From contig JAJQBI010000005.1 in NCBI GenBank assembly GCA_021203365.1, positions 1 through 49,002 of the forward strand: a stretch of DNA of 49,002 nucleotides, given 5' to 3'. The notes below the pieces were generated by a model. The model was given only the letters and a program-made list of their open reading frames with translations. It was not told the DNA's origin and searched no databases. Shown piece by piece: positions 14,321-22,769 of this stretch. The stretch's first letter is position 1. Each line of letters begins with the position of its first letter. Origin of the DNA: Clostridiales bacterium (GTDB lineage: Bacteria > Bacillota > Clostridia > Lachnospirales > Lachnospiraceae). The translations under genes and the position numbers were made by a program.

Positions 14321-16159
14321 ATGGACCAGTTTATTTTGAATATTGTGCACAGGCCTGAGATGGTTCCGGAGTATGCGGAAAAGGTGACGGGACATGGGCA
14401 GGCGGAGGATATCGGGAGGAAGGCACTGCTGACGGAGAGTCTTGATATCTTTAAGGTGCAGCAGGAGTGTGCGCACAGGAACGGGCTGAAGACGACCATT
14501 GAGATGACCTATGCCAGTCTGTTTAATGATGAGGCTGTGGAACTGGCGAAGGCGGATCATGAGAGATTCGGGGATGAGATCGGACTTACCCTTCTGGGAC
14601 TTCCCTGCAGGGAGTTCCGGGAGAAATATAAGACAAAGGATTTCTGTATCTGGATGTTCTCCATGGAGGATAAAAAGGCCATTGTAACAGATGTTTTTGA
14701 GAAATTTTACGAGAAGTTCGGGTTTTATCCGGAATCCACCGGGTCTTATTATATGGACGCGGATCTGATTTGTTTTATCAAGGAAAAATATCCTTCAGTG
14801 AAATGCGCGGTGGCTACGTGCTGGGAGGAAGGACCGAAGGCTTATCATACCTGTAACAACAGCTGGTACACATTCATGGACGGGGGGCCGTGGGCGCCCT
14901 GGATTCCGTCAAAACAGAATACCCACGCGCCTGCGGCCAGTGAGGAGGAGGATTCAGGGATTGTGGCGATTCCTCATCTGTCCAGGGATCTGATTGCCTG
15001 TTATGACGGGAACGGGTCCAATTTTGGAACCCACCCCCAGAATGTGCTCCGGGGGATGATTTATGACTCGGAGAAATGGGAGTATCCCTATCTTTATAAT
15101 CTGATCGACCAGTACCGGTACCAGGCGAAATTTAACAATGGGTATGCCTATAACATGATGTTTGTAGGTCCCGGCTGGATGAACAAGATGGGACGCTGGG
15201 AGGCGCCCTATGAGCTGCTGAAAAAATCCTATGAGGATGGCTGTGCCTACTACGGGAAGCTGAAAAAAGAAGGACGGCTTGTGGACATGACCATGAGTGA
15301 GTTCGCGGATTTTTACAGGAAGAAAAAATCCTATACAGAGCCGGAATGCGCGCTGTGGAGAGATATTCTCTACGGCAGTCAGAAGCAGCTGTTCTGGTAC
15401 TGCGATCCCTTTATGCGTGTGGGTGTAAATATGGACCAGGGCGGGGCGATTTTCGACCTGCGGCCTTATGTGGCAAAGCTGAACTGGCCGGTGGGAATCG
15501 GGACGCCTCATATTCAGGACGCCAGTTATCCTTTCCTGATCCAGGAAAAATACCGGGCCGGCTATTTTACCCACTACGCGGGAGAGGGTACGATCCGGAG
15601 CGCGAAGATCTGTCATAACGGGGAGGAAGTGGATCTGTGTCTGTGCCGGACAAAGGCGCATTTTTCCCAGGAGGGGAAGAACCGGATTCTGACGCTGGAT
15701 CCGGTGGATATTGCGTTTGCGGACATGACCGTGAAGCTGCAGACAGTAATCACCTTTACGGAGGGTGCCTCCGCGGTGAAAATCCAGCGGAAGGTTCTTG
15801 AGATGAGCGATCCCCAGGCGGAGGTAACCATCAACGAATATATGGTGGGCTGTTATGGGACCACGGAATACCCGGAGGATATGAGCACACTGACCATGTG
15901 GGCGGAAAAAAACGGTGTGAGGGACGGCCTCTCCTATGAATATAAATGTCGGGAAATTTCAATGGAGGGAGCAGAGCTTGTGGCCTGTAAGCTGCCGCCG
16001 GTTGAGACCCTGGTGTCCATGACCTGTGAGGGAAAAGACAGGATCGGATATCTGAAGGAGGGTTATGCGTTCAGCCCCATGTTTACTCTTGGCTACACTG
16101 GAAAACTACAGGAGAAGGAGGTCTTTACCACATGGCTCAATCTGGAAAAGGCAGATTAA
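14321..16159 (+). CDS. Uncharacterised 612-residue protein of the galactan operon
   Basis: I do not recognise a named family with confidence. It has no signal peptide or membrane segment, so it should be cytoplasmic. Residues about 1-330 have the look of an alpha/beta barrel of the glycoside hydrolase/deacetylase kind (TTIEMTYASLFNDEAVELA, GFYPESTGSYYMDADLICF, with several Trp-rich loops such as GPWAPWIPSK), and the last 200 residues look like beta strands (HYAGEGTIRSAKICHNGEE onward). A carbohydrate-active role on the imported oligosaccharide is inferred from that and from its place between permeases and GH53. ATG at 14321 follows GGAAAGGA. Its end overlaps the next gene by 28 bases, indicating tight coupling. 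Confidence 0.6.
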   Translation: MDQFILNIVHRPEMVPEYAEKVTGHGQAEDIGRKALLTESLDIFKVQQECAHRNGLKTTIEMTYASLFNDEAVELAKADHERFGDEIGLTLLGLPCREFREKYKTKDFCIWMFSMEDKKAIVTDVFEKFYEKFGFYPESTGSYYMDADLICFIKEKYPSVKCAVATCWEEGPKAYHTCNNSWYTFMDGGPWAPWIPSKQNTHAPAASEEEDSGIVAIPHLSRDLIACYDGNGSNFGTHPQNVLRGMIYDSEKWEYPYLYNLIDQYRYQAKFNNGYAYNMMFVGPGWMNKMGRWEAPYELLKKSYEDGCAYYGKLKKEGRLVDMTMSEFADFYRKKKSYTEPECALWRDILYGSQKQLFWYCDPFMRVGVNMDQGGAIFDLRPYVAKLNWPVGIGTPHIQDASYPFLIQEKYRAGYFTHYAGEGTIRSAKICHNGEEVDLCLCRTKAHFSQEGKNRILTLDPVDIAFADMTVKLQTVITFTEGASAVKIQRKVLEMSDPQAEVTINEYMVGCYGTTEYPEDMSTLTMWAEKNGVRDGLSYEYKCREISMEGAELVACKLPPVETLVSMTCEGKDRIGYLKEGYAFSPMFTLGYTGKLQEKEVFTTWLNLEKAD

Positions 16160-16362
16160 ACTACCGCTGTCCGTCCTGTTTTATGCGGGATCTGGATATT
16201 GATATGTTTTACGATAAGGATAAAAAGGAGTATTATTGTCTCCGCTGTCAGTATGTGGGTACGGAGGAGGATGTGCTGGAGAAAAACCAGATGGTGCGTT
16301 TCCGGTACCGGGATATGTATACCAGATACAGTGAGAACGATTTCGAGAAATTCGAGAACTGA
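16132..16362 (+). CDS. Small zinc-ribbon protein
   Basis: A 76-residue protein with two CxxC knuckles, YRCPSCFM and YYCLRCQYVG, separated by about 18 residues, a classic zinc ribbon, followed by a charged tail with RFRYRDMYTRY. Zinc ribbons of this size often bind nucleic acid or mediate protein contacts; the target is unknown. ATG at 16132 lies inside the end of the preceding gene and has its own GGAGG site 9 bases upstream. GH53 follows after 14 bases. Its insertion into a sugar operon is odd and suggests a partner role with one of its neighbours. Confidence 0.75.
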   Translation: MAQSGKGRLNYRCPSCFMRDLDIDMFYDKDKKEYYCLRCQYVGTEEDVLEKNQMVRFRYRDMYTRYSENDFEKFEN

Positions 16363-16376
16363 GACAGGAAGGTCTG

Positions 16377-17498
16377 ATGAGGGATTTCTTTATAAAGGGA
16401 ATGGATTTGTCTACGCTTCCGGAGGTAGAGCGCTGCGGGGGCAGGTTTTATGATCACGGTGTCCAGGGAGACGCCGTGGATATCCTGAAGGGATATGGGA
16501 TGAATATGGTGCGGTTGCGTCTGTGGAATGATCCTTACAGCGAAGAAGGAGCTCCCTATGGCGCCGGAGGCTGTGATCTTGAGACCGTTCTTTCTTTGGC
16601 GGGGCGGGTGAAGGAGAAGGGCCTGAGCTGGCTGCTGGATTTTCATTACAGTGATTTCTGGGCGGATCCGGGAAAACAGATTCTGCCGAAGAAATGGCGC
16701 CGGCTGAATGTGGAAGGCCTTGAGAGAGCTGTGTATGATTATACGGCGGGGGTCCTTTTAAGGTGTGAGAGACAGGGAGTCAGTCCCTGTATTGCGGCCG
16801 TGGGAAATGAGCTTACCAACGGCCTTTTGTGGCCTTATGGGAAGGTCCCGGAATATGGGAATATTGCCCGCTTTGTCAGTGCGGGAATCCGCGCGGTCCG
16901 GGATGTAAACCCGGATATTTCCGTGATGATCCATCTGGATAACGGGGGAAATAATGAACTTTACCGCCGGTGGTTTGATCATTATCTGGAAAACCGCGGA
17001 GAGGATTTTGACTATATCGGGCTTTCCTATTATCCCTTCTGGCATGGATCTCTTGCCCTTCTGGAGGCGAACATGAGGGATCTGGCAATACGGTATGGAA
17101 AAGAGATGATTGTAGCGGAGGTTTCCATGGGACATACCGTGGAGGATTATCAGAGCTATGAAAAACTGGGAGATAAGGAGCGTAAGGGAATGGCCACAAC
17201 GCCGGAGCTGACGGCGCAGGTTCCCTATCCCATGACGGTTCCCGGCCAGGCGGATTTCATGAGAGATTTTCTGGAAACTCTTGGGAAGGTGCCGGAAGGA
17301 ATGGCAAAAGGGTTCTTTTACTGGGAGCCCGGATGGCTGCCTGTGCCCGGAAGCGGGTGGGCGACGGAAGCGGCTCTGGCCTATATAAAAGAGAATGGCC
17401 CGGGAGGAAATGAATGGGCGAATCAGGCGCTTTTTGACTATCAGGGAAACGCGCTGAAGGCGCTGGAGGTGATCCGGGATTTTTCGTGGGGACGATAA
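16377..17498 (+). CDS. GH53 arabinogalactan endo-beta-1,4-galactanase
   Basis: A 373-residue glycoside hydrolase family 53 enzyme, which cuts beta-1,4-galactan. The family start FFIKGMDLSTLPEVE, NMVRLRLWNDP, LLDFHYSDFWADP, the acid/base glutamate E145 in AAVGNELTNGLLWPYG and the nucleophile glutamate E248 in MIVAEVS are all visible, with FFYWEPGWLP near the end. There is no signal peptide, so the enzyme should act in the cytoplasm on imported oligosaccharides, unlike the secreted GanB of Bacillus. ATG at 16377 follows AGGAAGG. It gives the operon its predicted substrate. Confidence 0.9.
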   Translation: MRDFFIKGMDLSTLPEVERCGGRFYDHGVQGDAVDILKGYGMNMVRLRLWNDPYSEEGAPYGAGGCDLETVLSLAGRVKEKGLSWLLDFHYSDFWADPGKQILPKKWRRLNVEGLERAVYDYTAGVLLRCERQGVSPCIAAVGNELTNGLLWPYGKVPEYGNIARFVSAGIRAVRDVNPDISVMIHLDNGGNNELYRRWFDHYLENRGEDFDYIGLSYYPFWHGSLALLEANMRDLAIRYGKEMIVAEVSMGHTVEDYQSYEKLGDKERKGMATTPELTAQVPYPMTVPGQADFMRDFLETLGKVPEGMAKGFFYWEPGWLPVPGSGWATEAALAYIKENGPGGNEWANQALFDYQGNALKALEVIRDFSWGR

Positions 17499-17531
17499 CC
17501 GGAAGAACGATTTTAAAAAGTGAGGGGTACT

Positions 17532-18308
17532 ATGGCGACAATGGGCAGGCGCGGGGCTGTGTGGAAGACACCGGACATACCCGCGGACGGATTGAAGATT
17601 TTTGCCTGTGTGATGATGCTTCTCTCCAATTTCGGAGTGGTTGTAATTCAGAACGGGCTGATTCAGGTGAGAAATTATGCCACGCAGGATGACCTTTCCC
17701 AGGCGCTGGCGGACAACAGCCGACTGATGACCCTGGCGGGTGTGGGCTCTGTGCTTCAGCTGCTGGGAGGGCTGGCGGTGCCGATTTTTGCGTACATGCT
17801 GGTGGAAGGCTTTCTGAACACATCCAGTTACAGAAAATATCTGCTGACCATGGCAGGTTTTGCCCTGGTCAGCGAGATTCCCTATGACCTGGCCACCGCG
17901 GGAAGCTGGCTGGATCTTTCCGCTCAGAACCCTCTGGTGACCATGACGGTCTGCCTTCTGATGCTGTACTGTCTGCGGGTGGTGGAGGAGAAAGCCGGAA
18001 AAATGTCCTGGGCCCTTTCCATACTGATTGCCCTGTGTGGGATTCTGTGGGGGAATCTTCTGCGGGCAGATTACAGTCTGGTGATGGTGCTTCTCACAGC
18101 GATTTTTTATGTGCTTCGAAATAAGATCATGGCAAAATATATACTTGGGATTCTTGCCAGCCTTCTGTATGTGACCGGACCGATTTCCTTCTATGGAATC
18201 TGGTGCTATGACGGCAGCCGGAAGGACTGGCTTCCCAAGTATGCTTACTATGTGTTTTATCCCCTTCACCTGCTGGTGTTGTGGGTGATTATGCTTTGTG
18301 TGGGCTGA
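17532..18308 (+). CDS. TraX family membrane protein
   Basis: A 258-residue protein with about seven hydrophobic segments. The start DGLKIFACVMMLLSNFGVVV, the block GLAVPIFAYMLVEGF and the ending YYVFYPLHLLVLWVIM are the TraX family pattern, a group related to acyltransferase-3 membrane enzymes and named from F-pilin acetylation. Chromosomal copies in Clostridia have no known substrate; acylation of a surface molecule is a reasonable guess. ATG at 17532 follows GAGGGG by 4 bases. It follows the GH53 gene by 33 bases and may be cotranscribed. Its 3-prime end overlaps the convergent MATE gene by 20 bases. Confidence 0.8.
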   Translation: MATMGRRGAVWKTPDIPADGLKIFACVMMLLSNFGVVVIQNGLIQVRNYATQDDLSQALADNSRLMTLAGVGSVLQLLGGLAVPIFAYMLVEGFLNTSSYRKYLLTMAGFALVSEIPYDLATAGSWLDLSAQNPLVTMTVCLLMLYCLRVVEEKAGKMSWALSILIALCGILWGNLLRADYSLVMVLLTAIFYVLRNKIMAKYILGILASLLYVTGPISFYGIWCYDGSRKDWLPKYAYYVFYPLHLLVLWVIMLCVG

Positions 18309-19731
18309 GGGTACCCGGAACCGTACCTGCCGCGGCTTCCGGTTTATTCAGTTCTTTATAGGTCCTCACGATGAAAAACAGCGTGATTATGAAGGTGAGG
18401 GTGTCCGCGGTGGGGAAGGAATACAAAAGCCCGTTCAGCCCGAACCATCTGGGCAAAAGCAGGGCAAGACCCACACCGAAGATGAGCTCACGCGTCAGAG
18501 AAATCAGGGTAGACGCCGCGGCTTTTCCCATGGCCTGCAGATAAATGAAGGTTCTCTTGTTTAAAGTGGCGAAAATCAGCAGGCACAGATAAATGCGGAA
18601 GCTCTTTACCGCAAATTCTGTATAATAGACACTCTCATTGGCCGCTCCGAAAATATTGATCAGCTGTACCGGGAAGGCCTCTACGATGAAGGTGCTGATC
18701 AGTCCGAGCAGGCCCTCAAAGATCAGCAGGTAGGTAAATAACTGCTTTGCCCTGTCCCTGCGTCCGGCTCCGATATTGTATCCCACTACAGGAATACATC
18801 CGGCGGCCATACCGATGCAGATGGATATGACAATCTGGAAAAATTTCATTACAATTCCCAGAACCGCCAGAGGAATCTGGGCGTATTCTGTCTGTCCGAA
18901 AACCGGGTCCAGTGCGCCGTATTTTGTACACATACTGTTGATTGCCGCGATGGAAACCACCAGGGAAGCCTGGGCGAGGAAGCTGGTTATGCCCAGGGGA
19001 AGAAAATGTCCCATCAGGTTCCAGTAAATGCCAAAGCTGCTTTTTCGCAGCTTCACAGCTTTCATATGCGTCAGGTACCACACGGCCATCAACGCGGTCA
19101 GAATCTGTCCCAGGATGGTGGCAAGGGCCGCGCCCCGCATTCCCCAGTGAAATCCGTAGATAAACAGGGGGTCGAGGACGATGTTTACAGCCGCGCCCGC
19201 CAGGGTGGATATCATGGCAAACCTGGGACTGCCGTCCGAACGGATAATGGGATTCATCGCCTGTCCGAAGATGTAGAAGGGGATTCCCAGGGTGATCCAG
19301 AAGAAATATTCTTTTGCCAGAGCAAAGGTTTCCTCATTGGCCCGGCCGCCGAAAAGAGTCAGGATTGGTTCACTGAAGATCAGATAGACGGCAGTGATGA
19401 GCACTCCGGCGATGACGCAGAGAAGGATGGAATTTCCGATGCTTTTGTGCGCGTCCTCGGATTTGCCGCACCCAAGACTGAGACTTACAAAGGCGCAGCA
19501 GCCGTCTCCGATCAGAACCGCCACTGCCAGCGCCAGTACGGTCAGGGGATAGACCACCGTGTTGGCGGCATTGCCATAGGAACCCAGATAATCTGCGTTT
19601 GCGATAAAGATCTGGTCCACAATGTTGTACAGGGCGGCTACCAGAAGGGAAATAATGCAGGGAACCGCATACATTCTCATTAACTTGCCTACTTTTTCTG
19701 TTTCCAGAAAGGTATTGGTTTTTTGTTCCAT
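18289..19731 (-). CDS. MATE family efflux transporter (MepA-like)
   Basis: A 480-residue protein with about twelve membrane helices. The MATE hallmarks are MYAVPCIISLLVAALYNIVDQIFI at the start, the second-half repeat around LAQASLVVSIAAIN and IGMAAGCIPVVGYNIGAGR, consistent with the MepA/NorM group that exports drugs or cations using sodium or proton gradients. The start ATG follows AGGTTTAAGTT with a GGAGG 10 bases upstream. It is transcribed alone from the promoter at 19818-19847 through a leader terminator, which suggests conditional expression. The substrate cannot be told. Confidence 0.9.
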   Translation of the reverse strand: MEQKTNTFLETEKVGKLMRMYAVPCIISLLVAALYNIVDQIFIANADYLGSYGNAANTVVYPLTVLALAVAVLIGDGCCAFVSLSLGCGKSEDAHKSIGNSILLCVIAGVLITAVYLIFSEPILTLFGGRANEETFALAKEYFFWITLGIPFYIFGQAMNPIIRSDGSPRFAMISTLAGAAVNIVLDPLFIYGFHWGMRGAALATILGQILTALMAVWYLTHMKAVKLRKSSFGIYWNLMGHFLPLGITSFLAQASLVVSIAAINSMCTKYGALDPVFGQTEYAQIPLAVLGIVMKFFQIVISICIGMAAGCIPVVGYNIGAGRRDRAKQLFTYLLIFEGLLGLISTFIVEAFPVQLINIFGAANESVYYTEFAVKSFRIYLCLLIFATLNKRTFIYLQAMGKAAASTLISLTRELIFGVGLALLLPRWFGLNGLLYSFPTADTLTFIITLFFIVRTYKELNKPEAAAGTVPGTLSPHKA

Positions 19732-19758
19732 AACTTAAACCTCCATTTTTTTAAACAC

Positions 19759-19847
19759 AAAAAAAGCAGCTGATTAAACCGGTCTTACGCCGCAATCAGC
19801 TACTCGTTTCAGTGAAGATTATAACACATCAAAAGGAAGGATGTAAG
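19759..19847 (-). promoter_or_regulatory. Promoter and leader terminator (attenuator) of the MATE gene
   Basis: On the minus strand, CTTACA (19847-19842) and a perfect TATAAT (19823-19818) are 18 bases apart. The predicted 80-base leader contains GTAGCTGATT (19803-19794) pairing with AATCAGCTGC (19775-19766), an inner CGG/CCG pair, then seven T. That is a full intrinsic terminator 27 bases before the MATE start codon. A terminator between a promoter and its only gene implies attenuation. No leader peptide with an ATG and no known riboswitch fold is evident in the short leader. Confidence 0.7.
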
Positions 19848-19899
19848 TATTTTTTTGATTTTTTTACATGGCAGGAGTTTTTGTTTCCGGCCAATTCTC

Positions 19900-20985
19900 T
19901 TACATGTTTTCCAGCCGTTCCATGGCGTTCGTCAGCATTTCTTCAGTGACTTTATAGGGATAGTGGCGCACATCCGACATTTCGGGAATCCGGTGGATGG
20001 TTTCTGCAAACTGATCCCGGCGGATGTCAATGTCCGCAAGCTTCAGGGGAAGTCCGAGCTTCCGGTTCAGCTGCCAGATCCGCAGAAATTCCTCTTCCTG
20101 GCCGTCCACCAGAAGGGCGTACAGCACGCCGAAGGCCACAACCTCTCCGTGGAGATGCTTTTCCTCAATGACAGGATAGGCGGTCAGGGCGTAAAAAATG
20201 GCATGGGCCAGGCCGCTGTTGTAGTCCGGAGTAAAGTCCCGGGTGAGGAAAATGGAGGCGATTCCCGTTGTCACAACGATGGACAGCACCGCCTGTTCAA
20301 AGGAATCAGATACTTTTCCCACTTTGTTGTCCGCGTAGGCCTGGGGACCGTACTGTACCAGGGGATCCACACACATGCGGCTGACGGCTACACCCAGGGC
20401 TGTAAAATGTGGAAGATCCTCTCCTCTTGAGGAGATGGTCGCCTCATAGTATTTGGCATAGGTGTCGCCGATGCCGGCCCACAGATATCTGGGGGGCGCC
20501 TGGGCCAGGATATCCGTGCTGATGAAGGCGTGATTTGCCGGCCGCAGGAAAAAGTGGGGCTTCAGGAAGGTTCCGTCGTTGTTGTACATGATGGAGACGG
20601 AGGTAACCGCCGCACAGTTGGAGGCGATGGTGGGGAAGGTGAAAATCGGCTTGTCGTCCTCAATACAGAGGCATTTGCAGGTATCCAGGCATTTTCCGCC
20701 GCCCACGGCAAAAACCATGTCGGCCTCCTGGTAGGCGGGAAGGGCGCGAAGCCGTTCGACGCCGGAATAAGTACAGTCTTTGCCGAAAAGCTCCCGTCCA
20801 AGAAGAGAAAATCCTGCTTTGCGGATGGCGCTCTCTATTTTCTCCCCGGCAGCGGCCCAGGATTTTTCACCGCTGATGATCAGAATTTTTTCCCCCCAGG
20901 GGCGGCACAGATCCTGAATCTGTCCGTACACATCCTCACCGATGGAGTAGGAGGGCAGGTGCATTTCATAATTTTCCAGTTTCAT
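19900..20985 (-). CDS. Iron-containing (GldA/HcxA-type) dehydrogenase
   Basis: A 361-residue member of the dehydroquinate-synthase-like iron alcohol dehydrogenase family. The nucleotide motif is FAVGGGKCLDTCKCL, and the metal ligands are the Asp in AGIGDTYAKYYE and the His residues in SGLAHAIFYAL and KHLHGEVVAFG. Relatives oxidise glycerol or reduce 2-keto acids and aldehydes with NAD(P)H. It starts 30 bases after the end of the ABC ATPase gene, behind AAAGGA, with no terminator between, so it should be transcribed from the tryptophan T-box promoter. The substrate may therefore be linked to tryptophan metabolism; this is inference. Confidence 0.85.
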   Translation of the reverse strand: MKLENYEMHLPSYSIGEDVYGQIQDLCRPWGEKILIISGEKSWAAAGEKIESAIRKAGFSLLGRELFGKDCTYSGVERLRALPAYQEADMVFAVGGGKCLDTCKCLCIEDDKPIFTFPTIASNCAAVTSVSIMYNNDGTFLKPHFFLRPANHAFISTDILAQAPPRYLWAGIGDTYAKYYEATISSRGEDLPHFTALGVAVSRMCVDPLVQYGPQAYADNKVGKVSDSFEQAVLSIVVTTGIASIFLTRDFTPDYNSGLAHAIFYALTAYPVIEEKHLHGEVVAFGVLYALLVDGQEEEFLRIWQLNRKLGLPLKLADIDIRRDQFAETIHRIPEMSDVRHYPYKVTEEMLTNAMERLENM

Positions 20986-21015
20986 TTTTACAGTCCTTTC
21001 TTCAGACCGCGGGAA

Positions 21016-21819
21016 TCACCGGGCCAGCAGGATCCGGTCGTTGTCGAAGTCCTTCTGCCGTTTCATGGAATACATGCGGATCAGATCCTCCATGGTCATG
21101 CGGTCCCGTTCTTCTCCCGCGATATCCAGAATGATTTCCCCCTCGTCCATCATAATTGTCCGGGTTCCGGTGGACAGAGACTGGTTCAGATTGTGGGTGA
21201 TCATCAGGGTTGTGATCTGGTTTTCGGATACAATGGTTTTGGTGATCTCCATTACCTTCTCCGCGGTGGCGGGGTCCAGGGCGGCTGTGTGTTCGTCCAG
21301 CAGAAGAAGCTTGGGAACGGAGAGGGTACACATCAGAAGTGTGACTACCTGGCGCTGTCCTCCGGAGAGAAGGCCGATGCGGGTCTTCATCCGATCCTCA
21401 ATTCCCATGTTGTATCTGGCCAGATTTTCCCGGAAAAGCTCTGTTTTTTTTCGGGTGATTGCCGTGGAAAAGGGATTGGCCCGGGTCACGGAGCGGGTAT
21501 ACGCCAGCGCCAGATTTTCCTCGATGGTCATATTGGGGGCAGTGCCCTTCATGGGATCCTGGAAGACCCGGCCGATGTCGTGGGCGCGCTTATACTCCTT
21601 TTCGTAGGTGATGTCCTTCCCGTCCAGGAGAATATGGCCGCAGTCCGGAAGAAAGCTTCCGCAGATGGCGTTAAAAAGCGTGCTCTTTCCCGCTCCGTTG
21701 GAGCCTACGATGGTGACAAACTCGCCCTTTTTCAGGGAGAGACTTAAATTCCGGATGGCCACGTGTTCATTGACGGTGCCTTTTTCAAAGGTCTTGGTAA
21801 CGTTCTGAATATTAAGCAT
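21016..21819 (-). CDS. ABC transporter ATP-binding protein, TrpZ-type
   Basis: A 267-residue ATPase with Walker A GSNGAGKST, signature LLSGGQRQ, Walker B KLLLLDEH and the switch histidine in LMITHNL. It is of the LivG/TrpZ-like group that works with a single permease and a PF04392-type binding protein. Its ATG overlaps the permease stop by one base (TAATG). The C-terminal extension after the H-loop (RDRMTMEDLIRMYSMKRQ) is longer than a minimal ATPase and typical of this subgroup. It powers uptake of the T-box-sensed amino acid. Confidence 0.9.
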   Translation of the reverse strand: MLNIQNVTKTFEKGTVNEHVAIRNLSLSLKKGEFVTIVGSNGAGKSTLFNAICGSFLPDCGHILLDGKDITYEKEYKRAHDIGRVFQDPMKGTAPNMTIEENLALAYTRSVTRANPFSTAITRKKTELFRENLARYNMGIEDRMKTRIGLLSGGQRQVVTLLMCTLSVPKLLLLDEHTAALDPATAEKVMEITKTIVSENQITTLMITHNLNQSLSTGTRTIMMDEGEIILDIAGEERDRMTMEDLIRMYSMKRQKDFDNDRILLAR

Positions 21820-22754
21820 TATCTCGCCGCCTTTCTCTGTCTCCGTTCCGCCAGCATCTGCTTTACGGCGGGAACCGCCAGGGTAATGGCCACGATCAAG
21901 GCGCAGGTCAGCTTCATCAGGTTGGCGCTTTTATCGCCGAAAAGACTTTCCCGGATGACAAAGGCGACGATGAGTTTGTAGAGGACGGAGCCCAGAATCG
22001 CGGAAAAAATGCCCAGCAGAGGCCCCCGCTTTCCGCAGATGGCCTCTCCGATGATCACGGCGGCAAGGCCGTAGATCAGGGTTCCGTTTGTGGTATTGAT
22101 GTCCGAATAGCCAAGGCTCTGGGAGGCCAGAGCGCCGGAAAGCCCGATGAGACCGTTGGCCAGCATCAGCCCGATGATTTTGGTGCGGTCCACATTGATG
22201 GAGGAGGCGCGTACCATATCCGGGTTGTCGCCGGTGGCCCGGATGCACAGGCCCAGGTGGGTCCGGAAAAACCAGGAGACCAGAAGGTAGGCGACGGCCA
22301 CCAGGATCAGGCTGACCACGGTTTTCACCAGGCTGGTGTTAAACTGGCCGCTGATTCCGAAGGTGGTTTTTACCATCTCGAAAATGGTGGCCTTATTATA
22401 GCTCAGGTTTGTGGTGGAGCCCTTTTCTGTCAGGGAATAGCACACCAGATTGATGGAATACAGGCCGCTCATGGTGATGATTCCCGCAAGGACCGGGTGT
22501 ACCTTCAGCTTTGTCTGGAGGAAGCCTGTGACCGCGCCCGCGCAGGTTCCGGCCAGCATTCCCGCAAAAAGAGCCAGGACCGGGTGGCCGGAAAGGGCGG
22601 TGAGCACGGAGGTGACGACGCCGAAGCCAAAGCTTCCTTCGGTGGTCAGATCCGGAATGTCCAGGATCCGCAGGGAAATATAAATTCCCATAGCCAGAAG
22701 ACCGTAGATCAGCCCGTCCGGCAGATTGGATACATAGTACTGCAGTTCGATCAT
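21819..22754 (-). CDS. ABC transporter permease, TrpY-type (LivH-like)
   Basis: A 311-residue protein with eight or nine hydrophobic segments, starting LPDGLIYGLLAMGIYISLRIL and containing LPDLTTEGSFGFG-like DIPDLTTEG and the docking loop FRTHLGLCIRATGDNPDM around residues 165-185. This is the branched-chain-amino-acid-type permease fold (BPD_transp_2). It lies between the binding protein gene (16-base gap, AAAGGA site) and the ATPase gene (one-base overlap). The set matches the TrpXYZ importers proposed for Firmicutes. Confidence 0.9.
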   Translation of the reverse strand: MIELQYYVSNLPDGLIYGLLAMGIYISLRILDIPDLTTEGSFGFGVVTSVLTALSGHPVLALFAGMLAGTCAGAVTGFLQTKLKVHPVLAGIITMSGLYSINLVCYSLTEKGSTTNLSYNKATIFEMVKTTFGISGQFNTSLVKTVVSLILVAVAYLLVSWFFRTHLGLCIRATGDNPDMVRASSINVDRTKIIGLMLANGLIGLSGALASQSLGYSDINTTNGTLIYGLAAVIIGEAICGKRGPLLGIFSAILGSVLYKLIVAFVIRESLFGDKSANLMKLTCALIVAITLAVPAVKQMLAERRQRKAAR

Positions 22755-22769
22755 TTTTTCGGAGTCCTT

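Noticed and set aside
16758..18269. 503-codon minus-strand open frame opposite GH53 and traX
   Set aside because: Crosses two real genes on the other strand and is His/Gln/Pro-rich noise.
19759..19811. Guanidine or other known riboswitch before the MATE gene
   Set aside because: The leader is about 80 bases and lacks the paired ACGR loops or any other motif I can match; only the terminator is supported.
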